Origin: Patiria miniata
Lineage: Eukaryota; Echinodermata; Asteroidea; Valvatida; Asterinidae
DNA length: 64,000 bases
Direction: 5' to 3'
Assembly: GCF_015706575.1 (NCBI RefSeq)
Contig: NW_024037064.1
Location: forward strand, 1,859,427 to 1,923,426
Position numbers and translations under genes: made by a program. The notes beneath the pieces are model-generated. The model was not told where the DNA came from, did no database searches, and saw only the letters and a list, made by a program, of their open reading frames with translations. Position 1 is the stretch's first letter, and each line of letters starts with the position of its first letter. This document shows positions 42,500 through 54,200 of this stretch, piece by piece.

Positions 42500-45400
42500 C
42501 AGTAAAAACTGATTGTGCATGTCTTTGAAATGTCAGTATGAAATGAATGGTGTGATGTGCGTAATAAATAGATTCTGACAATTGATCAATGAAAACATAA
42601 GAAAATGTTCAGATGAATGACTGCATGCAGCGACATTTGTGCATGTGACGGTATTTATGTTTTTCAGCCTCACTATTTAACCCTCTACAGGATGTATTTA
42701 AAAAAAAAAAACCCAGGCAGGTACAATGACCAAGACGTTAAAGTTGCTCCATCTTAAAGGGTAGTCCATAACCTTTGCATTGACACCATATCTGCATCTC
42801 ATCAGTCAGGGATGATGACCAAGCACGAGTGATTTCACAACAAAGGCCAACAAAGCCCAGGGGTGCGAAATCTCAGCTTTAAAGCTGATTTCAGCTTTTT
42901 TGGTTTTGGATTTCAGCTTTTTCCCTCTCGTGCTGTGTACAAAAGTATAGGAGATTTCCAAAGTTCAGGGTTTTTTTTTACACCTTTTTCAGCTTTTTTC
43001 AGCTATTTTTATCAGTGGTCACTCACACCCCTGAAAGCCCTGTTTGCAAGTTTACATGTAAGTTCACATGTCAGTGGTGAGATGAACCCACGTTAAAGCA
43101 ACAACATCTCCAATGTACCTCTTTTCAATGCACATTGCACATCAACGGCACTTTCTTTGGACAGCTGAGAGTCCACCACTCATGCAGCAAATGTTGTCCA
43201 TCATTTTGAAATCAATGATGCTCTGCCATCCGTGACCGAAGAGATGTCAATAAGATATCACTAAAAAGCAAATGAACTAAAGATGGGCTTTGACATTTTT
43301 GAAGATCCTAACCTTTACATATTAGCCCATCGTTTTTCGAAATACCATTTTCTTGATGCATCCTGTTCATATGCATTGCAACCGTTTACTGACCTTAAAT
43401 TGTGTTCCAGAGATGAATTTTGTTTGTTCCGTTCTTCTTTCAACTCAAACATATCTGAATCCACACCGCTCCCCATTAATGGATCTTTTTCTCACTCTTC
43501 AACAGCGAACAACTTTATTTACCGTGTGGAACGTCATCCCACCTCATGAATGGACTCCACCGTGACTACGCTTCTTGAGAGGTTGATATTAGCAGTGTTT
43601 TCAGCAGACTCTAAGGCCTGGATCTCGATTGGATTGAGCGCTTTGAACACTTGAACACTTGACCCGAGTTGACGACCCCAAGGCCTTGACCCAATGGTGC
43701 GGACCCACGGAATTGGCCTGAGTCTTTGGCCCACGGCCATGCTCCGAGTATGTGGCGGTTTGACGGATGCCGTCACACGGACTGGCCCGAGTCATCGACC
43801 ATGCCTTGACCCGAGGTGCCAAGCTACGGACTTGACCGGAGCCGTCGACCCGCGGCCTTGTGCAACTTGAACACTTGAACACTTGACCCGAGTTGATGTC
43901 CCCAAGGCCTTGACCCAATGGTGCGGACCGACGGAATTGGCCTGAGTCTTTAGCCAACGGCCATGCTCCGTGGAGGTGGCGGCCCACGGCCTTGCGCCGG
44001 GGTGTCGTCCTATGGACTGGCCCGAGTCATCGACCATGCCTTGACCCGAGGTGCCAAGCTACGGACTTGACCAGAGCCGTCAACCCGCGGCCTTGTGCAA
44101 CTTGAACACTTGAACACTTGACCCGAGTTGATGACCCCAAGGCCTTGACCCAATGGTGCGGACCGACGGAATTGGCCTGAGTCTTTAGCCAACGGCCATG
44201 CTCCGTGGAGGTGGCGGCCCACGGAATTGGCCCGAGTCGGCGGCCCACGGCAAAACTCCCGAGGTGCCGGCCCCCGGAACGGGCCCGAGTCGTCCATCGG
44301 CTCACGGCCTTTCGCCGGGGGGTCGTCCCACGGACTTGCTCGAGTCGTCGGCCCACGGCCTTGCGCCGGGGTGTCGTCCTACGGACTGGCCGAGTCATCG
44401 ACCATGCCTTGACCCGAGGTGCCGAGCTACGGACTTGACCAGAGCCGTCAACCCGCGGCCTTGTGACCACTACCGTGAATGCTCTTTGGAATTCTTGTGG
44501 TGAGTTTTATTTTAGAAACAAAAAGAGACCTGTATATGAAGAAATATGATTCCTCGGGTGGTATTTTAACCCCCTCCACCCCACCCCCCACCCCCCCCCC
44601 CCCGGCAGCAAATATACATTGCTTGATCTCCTATTAAAATATGAATTCTAAAGTCTAACTTAAAGTACTCATTCTCAAATTGAAACTTTTCAATTTGAAA
44701 ATTTTCAGTAAAAACTGATTGTGCATGTCTTTGAAATGTCAGTATGAATGGTGTTGTGATGTGCGTAATAAATAGATTCTGACAATTGATCAATGAAAAC
44801 ATAAGAAAATGTTCAGATGAATTGACTGCATGCAGCGACATTTGTGCATGTGACGGGTTATTTATGTTTTTCAGCCTCACTATTAACCCTCTACAGGATG
44901 TATTTAAAAAAAAAAAAACCCAGGCAAGGTACAATGACCAAGACGTTAAAGTTGCTCCATCTTAAAGGGTAGTCCATAACCTTTGCATTGACACCATATC
45001 TGCATCTCATCAGTCAGGGATGACCAAGCACGAGTGATTTCACAACAAAGGCCAACAAAGCCCAGGGGTGCGAAATCTCAGCTTTAAAGCTGATTTCAGC
45101 TTTTTTGGTTTTGGATTTCAGCTTTTTTCCCTCTCGTGCTGTGTACAAAAGTATAGGAGATTTCCACAAGTTCAGGGTTTTTTTTTACACCTTTTTCAGC
45201 TTTTTTCAGCTATTTTTATCAGTGGTCACTCACACCCCTGAAAGCCCTGTTTGCAAGTTTACATGTAAGTTCACATGTCAGTGGTGAGATGAACCCACGT
45301 TAAAGCAACAACATCTCCAATGTACCTCTTTTCAATGCACATTGCACATCAACGGCACTTTCTTTGGACAGCTGAGAGTCCACCACTCATGCAGCAAATG

Positions 45401-48400
45401 TTGTCCATCATTTTGAAATCAATGATGCTCTGCCATCCGTGACCGAGAAGAGATGTCAATAAGATATCACTAAAAAGCAAATGAACTACCCCTAAAGATG
45501 GGCCACTTTGACATTTTTGAAGATCCTAACCTTTTAATATTAGCCCATCGTTTTTCGAAATACCATTTTCTTGATGCATCCTGTTCATATGCATTGCAAC
45601 CGTTAACTGACTTAAATTGTGTTCCAGATGAATTTTGTTTGTTCCGTTCTTCTTTCAACTCAAACATATTCTGAATCCACACCGCTCCCCATTAATGGAT
45701 CTTTTTCTCACTCTTTTCAACAGCGGACAACTTTATTACCGTGTGGAACGTCATCCCACCTCATGAATGGACTCCACCGTGACTACGCTCTTGAGAGGTT
45801 GATATTAGCAGTGTTTTCAGCAGACTCTAAGGCCTGGATCTCGATTGGATTGAGCGCTTGAACACTTGAACACTTGACCCGAGTTGACGACCCCAAGGCC
45901 TTGACCCAATGGTGCGGACACCACGGAATTGGCCTGAGTCTTTGGCCCCGGCCATGCTCCGAGTATGTGGCGGTTTGACGGATGCCCGTCACACGGACTG
46001 GCCCGAGTCATCGACCATGCCTTGACCCGAGGTGCCAAGCTACGGACTTGACCGGAGCCGTCGACCCGCGGCTTGTGCAACTTGAACACTTGAACACTTG
46101 ACCCGAGTTGATGTCCCCAAGGCCTTGACCCAATGGTGCGGACCGACGGAATTGGCCTGAGTCTTTAGCCAACGGCCATGCTCCGTGGAGGTGGCGGCCC
46201 ACGGCCTTGCGCCGGGGTGTCGTCCTATGGACTGGCCCGAGTCATCGACCATGCCTTGACCCGAGGTGCCAAGCTACGGACTTGACCAGAGCCGTCAACC
46301 ACGGCCTTGTGCAACTTGAACACTTGAACACTTGACCCGAGTTGATGACCCCAAGGCCTTGACCCAATGGTGCGGACCGACGGAATTGGCCTGAGTCTTT
46401 AGCCAACGGCCATGCTCCGTGGAGGTGGCGGCCCACGGAATTGGCCCGAGTCGGCGGCCCACGGCAAACTCCCGAGGTGCCGGCCCCCGGAACGGGCCCG
46501 AGTCGTCTCCATCGGCTCACGGCCTTTCGCCGGGGTGTGTCGTCCCACGGACTTGCTCGAGTCGTCGGCCCACGGCCCTTGCGCCGGGGTGTCGTCCTAC
46601 GGACTGGCCCGAGTCATCGACCATGCCTTGACCCGAGGTGCCAAGCTACGGACTTGACCAGAGCCGTCAACCCGCGGCCTTGTGACCACTACCGTGAATG
46701 CTCTTTGGAATTCTTGTGGTGAGTTTATTTTAGAAACAAAAAGAGACCTGTATATGAAGAAATATGATTCCTCGGGTGGTATTTTAACCCCCTCCACCCC
46801 ACCGCCACCCCCCACCCCCCCCGGCAAAATATACATTGCTTGATCTCCTATTAAAATATGAATTCTAAAGTCTAACTTAAAGTATCATTCTCAAATTGAA
46901 ACTTTTCAATTTGAAAATTTCAGTAAAAACTGATTGTGCATGTCTTTGAAATGTCAGTATGAAATGGTGTGATGTGCGTAATAAAATAGATTCTGACAAT
47001 TGATCAATGAAAACATAAGAAAATGTTCAGATGAATTGACTGCATGCAGCGACATTTGTGCATGTGACGGTATTTATGTTTTTCAGCCTCACTATTTAAC
47101 CCTCTACAGGATGTATTTTAAAAAAAAAAAAAAACCCAGGCAGGTACAATGACCAAGACGTTAAAGTTGCTCCATCTTAAAGGGTAGTCCATAACCTTTG
47201 CATTGACACCATATCTGCATCTCATCAGTCAGGGATGACCAAGCACGAGTGATTTCACAACAAAGGCCAACAAAGCCCAGGGGTGCGAAATCTCAGCTTT
47301 AAAGCTGATTTCAGCTTTTTTGGTTTTGGATTTCAGCTTTTTTCCCTCTCGTGCTGTGTACAAAAGTATAGGAGATTTCCAAAGTTCAGGGTTTTTTTTT
47401 TACACCTTTTTCAGCTTTTTTCAGCTATTTTTATCAGTGGTCACTCACACCCCTGAAAGCCCTGTTTGCAAGTTTACATGTAAGTTCACATGTCAGTGGT
47501 GAGATGAACCCACGTTAAAGCAACAACATCTCCAATGTACCTCTTTTCAATGCACATTGCACATCAACGGCACTTTCTTTGGACAGCTGAGAGTCCACCA
47601 CTCATGCAGCAAATGTTGTCCATCATTTTGAAATCAATGATGCTCTGCCATCCGTGACCGAAGAGATGTCAATAAGATATCACTAAAAAGCAAATGAACT
47701 TTTGGCTTTGACATTTTTGAAGATCCTAACCTTTACATATTAGCCCATCGTTTTTTCGAAATACCATTTTCTTGATGCATCCTGTTCATATGCATTGCAA
47801 ACCGTTAACTGACTTAAATTGTGTTCCAGATGAATTTGTTTGTTCCGTTCTTCTTTCAACTCAAACATATTCTGAATCCACACCGCTCCCCATTAATGGA
47901 TCTTTTTCTCACTCTTCAACAGCGAACAACTTTATTTACCGTGTGGAACGTCATCCCACCTCATGAATGGACTCCACCGTGACTACGCTTCTTGAGAGGT
48001 TGATATTAGCAGTGTTTTTCAGCAGACTCTAAGGCCTGGATCTCGATTGGATTGAGCGCACTTGAACACTTGAACACTTGACCCGAGTTGACGACCCCAA
48101 GGCCTTGACCCAATGGTGCGGACCCACGGAATTGGCCTGAGTCTTTGGCCCACGGCCATGCTCCGAGTATGTGGCGGTTTGACGGATGCCGTCACACGGA
48201 CTGGCCCGAGTCATCGACCATGCCTTGACCCGAGGTGCCAAGCTACGGACTTGACCGGAGCCGTCGACCCGCGGCCTTGTGCAACTTGAACACTTGAACA
48301 CTTGACCCGAGTTGATGTCCCCAAGGCCTTGACCCAATGGTGCGGACCGACGGAATTGGCCTGAGTCTTTAGCCAACGGCCATGCTCCGTGGAGGTGGCG

Positions 48401-49121
48401 GCCCACGGCCCTTGCGCCGGGGTGTCGTCCTATGGACTGGCCCGAGTCATCGACCCATGCCTTGACCCGAGGTGCCAAGCTACGGACTTGACAGAGCCGT
48501 CAACCCGCGGCCTTGTGCAACTTGAACACTTGAACACTTGACCCGAGTTGATGACCCCAAGGCCTTGACCAATGGTGCGGACCGACGGAATTGGCCTGAG
48601 TCTTTAGCCAACGGCCATGCTCCGTGGAGGTGGCGGCCCACGGAATTGGCCCGAGTCGGCGGCCCACGGCAAACTCCCGAGGTGCCGGCCCCGGAACGGG
48701 CCAGAGTCGTCCATCGGCTCACGGCCTTTCGCCGGTGGGGTCGTCCCACGGACTTGCTCGAGTCGTCGGCCCACGGCCTTGCGCCGGGGTGTCGTCCTAC
48801 GGACTGGCCCGAGTCATCGACCATGCCTTGACCCGAGGTGCCGAGCTACGGACTTGACCAGAGCCGTCAACCCGCGGCCTTGTGACCACTACCGTGAATG
48901 CTCTTTGGAATTCTTGTGGTGAGTTTTATTTTAGAAACAAAAAGAGACCTGTATATGAAGAAATTGATTCCTCGGGTGGTATTTTAACCCCCCTCCACCC
49001 CACCCCCCCCCCCCCCCCCCCGGCAAAATATATACATGCTTGATCTCCTATTAAAATATGAATTCTAAAGTCTAACTTAAAGTACTCATTCTCAAATTGA
49101 AACTTTTCAATTTGAAAATTT
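42500..49121. repeat. Array-edge units 1-3 with extra differences
   Basis: Units 42500-44705, 44706-46920 and 46921-49121. Relative to units 4-10 they have many single-base insertions or losses, such as a missing CCCTAAAGATGGGCCA stretch near 47700, CGACCCATGCC for CGACCATGCC near 48451, and AAGAGATG variants. They break the ORFs that remain open in later units. Confidence 0.85.
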
Positions 49122-50265
49122 CAGTAAAAACTGATTGTGCATGTCTTTGAAATGTCAGTATGAAATGGTGTGATGTGCGTAATAAATAGATTCTGACAAT
49201 TGATCAATGAAAACATAAGAAAATGTTCAGATGAATTGACTGCATGCAGCGACATTTGTGCATGTGACGGTATTTATGTTTTTCAGCCTCACTATTTAAC
49301 CCTCTACAGGATGTATTTAAAAAAAAAAAAACCCAGGCAGGTACAATGACCAAGACGTTAAAGTTGCTCCATCTTAAAGGGTAGTCCATAACCTTTGCAT
49401 TGACACCATATCTGCATCTCATCAGTCAGGGATGACCAAGCACGAGTGATTTCACAACAAAGGCCAACAAAGCCCAGGGGTGCGAAATCTCAGCTTTAAA
49501 GCTGATTTCAGCTTTTTTGGTTTTGGATTTCAGCTTTTTTCCCTCTCGTGCTGTGTACAAAAGTATAGGAGATTTCCAAAGTTCAGGGTTTTTTTTTACA
49601 CCTTTTTCAGCTTTTTTCAGCTATTTTTATCAGTGGTCACTCACACCCCTGAAAGCCCTGTTTGCAAGTTTACATGTAAGTTCACATGTCAGTGGTGAGA
49701 TGAACCCACGTTAAAGCAACAACATCTCCAATGTACCTCTTTTCAATGCACATTGCACATCAACGGCACTTTCTTTGGACAGCTGAGAGTCCACCACTCA
49801 TGCAGCAAATGTTGTCCATCATTTTGAAATCAATGATGCTCTGCCATCCGTGACCGAAGAGATGTCAATAAGATATCACTAAAAAGCAAATGAACTACCC
49901 CTAAAGATGGGCCACTTTGACATTTTTGAAGATCCTAACCTTTACATATTAGCCCATCGTTTTTCGAAATACCATTTTCTTGATGCATCCTGTTCATATG
50001 CATTGCAACCGTTAACTGACTTAAATTGTGTTCCAGATGAATTTTGTTTGTTCCGTTCTTCTTTCAACTCAAACATATTCTGAATCCACACCGCTCCCCA
50101 TTAATGGATCTTTTTCTCACTCTTCAACAGCGAACAACTTTATTTACCGTGTGGAACGTCATCCCACCTCATGAATGGACTCCACCGTGACTACGCTTCT
50201 TGAGAGGTTGATATTAGCAGTGTTTTCAGCAGACTCTAAGGCCTGGATCTCGATTGGATTGAGCG

Positions 50266-51088
50266 CTTGAACACTTGAACACTTGACCCGAGTTGACGAC
50301 CCCAAGGCCTTGACCCAATGGTGCGGACCCACGGAATTGGCCTGAGTCTTTGGCCCACGGCCATGCTCCGAGTATGTGGCGGTTTGACGGATGCCGTCAC
50401 ACGGACTGGCCCGAGTCATCGACCATGCCTTGACCCGAGGTGCCAAGCTACGGACTTGACCGGAGCCGTCGACCCGCGGCCTTGTGCAACTTGAACACTT
50501 GAACACTTGACCCGAGTTGATGTCCCCAAGGCCTTGACCCAATGGTGCGGACCGACGGAATTGGCCTGAGTCTTTAGCCAACGGCCATGCTCCGTGGAGG
50601 TGGCGGCCCACGGCCTTGCGCCGGGGTGTCGTCCTATGGACTGGCCCGAGTCATCGACCATGCCTTGACCCGAGGTGCCAAGCTACGGACTTGACCAGAG
50701 CCGTCAACCCCGGCCTTGTGCAACTTGAACACTTGAACACTTGACCCGAGTTGATGACCCCAAGGCCTTGACCCAATGGTGCGGACCGACGGAATTGGCC
50801 TGAGTCTTTAGCCAACGGCCATGCTCCGTGGAGGTGGCGGCCCACGGAATTGGCCCGAGTCGGCGGCCCACGGCAAACTCCCGAGGTGCCGGCCCCCGGA
50901 ACGGGCCCGAGTCGTCCATCGGCTCACGGCCTTTCGCCGGGGTGTCGTCCCACGGACTTGCTCGAGTCGTCGGCCCACGGCCTTGCGCCGGGGTGTCGTC
51001 CTACGGACTGGCCCGAGTCATCGACCATGCCTTGACCCGAGGTGCCGAGCTACGGACTTGACCAGAGCCGTCAACCCGCGGCCTTGTG
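50266..51088. repeat. GC-rich nested-repeat block within a macrosatellite unit (representative)
   Basis: Three modules start with CTTGAACACTTGAACACTTG at 50266 (224 bp), 50490 (234 bp) and 50724 (about 365 bp). Each ends in GCGGCCTTGTG. The third module is longer because a motif of about 50 bp (CGAGTC, GGCCCACGGC, GCCGGGGTGTCGTC, ACGGACT) is locally repeated. The same block is present in every unit. Several overlapping ORFs occur on both strands because stops are rare in the GC-rich DNA. Confidence 0.85.
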
Positions 51089-51191
51089 ACCACTACCGTG
51101 AATGCTCTTTGGAATTCTTGTGGTGAGTTTTATTTTAGAAACAAAAAGAGACCTGTATATGAAGAAATATGATTCCTCGGGTGGTATTTTA

Positions 51192-51225
51192 ACCCCCTCC
51201 ACCCCACCCCCACCCCCCCCCCCCG
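51192..51225. repeat. Poly-C tract of the macrosatellite unit (representative)
   Basis: ACCCCCTCCACCCCACCCCC runs into a pure C run. Its length differs among units (compare 44570-44603, 53394-53433, 55605-55637, 57807-57842, 60012-60049, 62218-62252) and explains much of the unit-length variation. Confidence 0.8.
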
Positions 51226-54200
51226 GCAAAATATACATTGCTTGATCTCCTATTAAAATATGAATTCTAAAGTCTAACTTAAAGTACTCATTCTCAAATT
51301 GAAACTTTTCAATTTGAAAATTTCAGTAAAAACTGATTGTGCATGTCTTTGAAATGTCAGTATGAAATGGTGTGATGTGCGTAATAAATAGATTCTGACA
51401 ATTGATCAATGAAAACATAAGAAAATGTTCAGATGAATTGACTGCATGCAGCGACATTTGTGCATGTGACGGTATTTATGTTTTTCAGCCTCACTATTTA
51501 ACCCTCTACAGGATGTATTTAAAAAAAAAAAAACCCAGGCAGGTACAATGACCAAGACGTTAAAGTTGCTCCATCTTAAAGGGTAGTCCATAACCTTTGC
51601 ATTGACACCATATCTGCATCTCATCAGTCAGGGATGACCAAGCACGAGTGATTTCACAACAAAGGCCAACAAAGCCCAGGGGTGCGAAATCTCAGCTTTA
51701 AAGCTGATTTCAGCTTTTTTGGTTTTGGATTTCAGCTTTTTTCCCTCTCGTGCTGTGTACAAAAGTATAGGAGATTTCCAAAGTTCAGGGTTTTTTTTTA
51801 CACCTTTTTCAGCTTTTTTCAGCTATTTTTATCAGTGGTCACTCACACCCCTGAAAGCCCTGTTTGCAAGTTTACATGTAAGTTCACATGTCAGTGGTGA
51901 GATGAACCCACGTTAAAGCAACAACATCTCCAATGTACCTCTTTTCAATGCACATTGCACATCAACGGCACTTTCTTTGGACAGCTGAGAGTCCACCACT
52001 CATGCAGCAAATGTTGTCCATCATTTTGAAATCAATGATGCTCTGCCATCCGTGACCGAAGAGATGTCAATAAGATATCACTAAAAAGCAAATGAACTAC
52101 CCCTAAAGATGGGCCACTTTGACATTTTTGAAGATCCTAACCTTTACATATTAGCCCATCGTTTTTCGAAATACCATTTTCTTGATGCATCCTGTTCATA
52201 TGCATTGCAACCGTTAACTGACTTAAATTGTGTTCCAGATGAATTTTGTTTGTTCCGTTCTTCTTTCAACTCAAACATATTCTGAATCCACACCGCTCCC
52301 CATTAATGGATCTTTTTCTCACTCTTCAACAGCGAACAACTTTATTTACCGTGTGGAACGTCATCCCACCTCATGAATGGACTCCACCGTGACTACGCTT
52401 CTTGAGAGGTTGATATTAGCAGTGTTTTCAGCAGACTCTAAGGCCTGGATCTCGATTGGATTGAGCGCTTGAACACTTGAACACTTGACCCGAGTTGACG
52501 ACCCCAAGGCCTTGACCCAATGGTGCGGACCCACGGAATTGGCCTGAGTCTTTGGCCCACGGCCATGCTCCGAGTATGTGGCGGTTTGACGGATGCCGTC
52601 ACACGGACTGGCCCGAGTCATCGACCATGCCTTGACCCGAGGTGCCAAGCTACGGACTTGACCGGAGCCGTCGACCCGCGGCCTTGTGCAACTTGAACAC
52701 TTGAACACTTGACCCGAGTTGATGTCCCCAAGGCCTTGACCCAATGGTGCGGACCGACGGAATTGGCCTGAGTCTTTAGCCAACGGCCATGCTCCGTGGA
52801 GGTGGCGGCCCACGGCCTTGCGCCGGGGTGTCGTCCTATGGACTGGCCCGAGTCATCGACCATGCCTTGACCCGAGGTGCCAAGCTACGGACTTGACCAG
52901 AGCCGTCAACCCGCGGCCTTGTGCAACTTGAACACTTGAACACTTGACCCGAGTTGATGACCCCAAGGCCTTGACCCAATGGTGCGGACCGACGGAATTG
53001 GCCTGAGTCTTTAGCCAACGGCCATGCTCCGTGGAGGTGGCGGCCCACGGAATTGGCCCGAGTCGGCGGCCCACGGCAAACTCCCGAGGTGCCGGCCCCC
53101 GGAACGGGCCCGAGTCGTCCATCGGCTCACGGCCTTTCGCCGGGGTGTCGTCCCACGGACTTGCTCGAGTCGTCGGCCCACGGCCTTGCGCCGGGGTGTC
53201 GTCCTACGGACTGGCCCGAGTCATCGACCATGCCTTGACCCGAGGTGCCGAGCTACGGACTTGACCAGAGCCGTCAACCCGCGGCCTTGTGACCACTACC
53301 GTGAATGCTCTTTGGAATTCTTGTGGTGAGTTTTATTTTAGAAACAAAAAGAGACCTGTATATGAAGAAATATGATTCCTCGGGTGGTATTTTAACCCCC
53401 TCCACCCCACCCCCCCCACCCCCCCCCCCCCCCGGCAAAATATACATTGCTTGATCTCCTATTAAAATATGAATTCTAAAGTCTAACTTAAAGTACTCAT
53501 TCTCAAATTGAAACTTTTCAATTTGAAAATTTCAGTAAAAACTGATTGTGCATGTCTTTGAAATGTCAGTATGAAATGGTGTGATGTGCGTAATAAATAG
53601 ATTCTGACAATTGATCAATGAAAACATAAGAAAATGTTCAGATGAATTGACTGCATGCAGCGACATTTGTGCATGTGACGGTATTTATGTTTTTCAGCCT
53701 CACTATTTAACCCTCTACAGGATGTATTTAAAAAAAAAAAAACCCAGGCAGGTACAATGACCAAGACGTTAAAGTTGCTCCATCTTAAAGGGTAGTCCAT
53801 AACCTTTGCATTGACACCATATCTGCATCTCATCAGTCAGGGATGACCAAGCACGAGTGATTTCACAACAAAGGCCAACAAAGCCCAGGGGTGCGAAATC
53901 TCAGCTTTAAAGCTGATTTCAGCTTTTTTGGTTTTGGATTTCAGCTTTTTTCCCTCTCGTGCTGTGTACAAAAGTATAGGAGATTTCCAAAGTTCAGGGT
54001 TTTTTTTTACACCTTTTTCAGCTTTTTTCAGCTATTTTTATCAGTGGTCACTCACACCCCTGAAAGCCCTGTTTGCAAGTTTACATGTAAGTTCACATGT
54101 CAGTGGTGAGATGAACCCACGTTAAAGCAACAACATCTCCAATGTACCTCTTTTCAATGCACATTGCACATCAACGGCACTTTCTTTGGACAGCTGAGAG

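Noticed and set aside
50159..50611. 150-codon minus-strand ORF repeated in each later macrosatellite unit
   Set aside because: Its presence in several units reflects array homogenisation, not selection. It lies in GC-rich nested repeats where stops are rare, is broken in the edge units, and shows no domain.
50821..51126. 101-codon plus-strand ORF repeated in each unit
   Set aside because: It overlaps other ORFs on both strands of the same GC-rich block, is closed upstream by TAG and has no recognisable domain.
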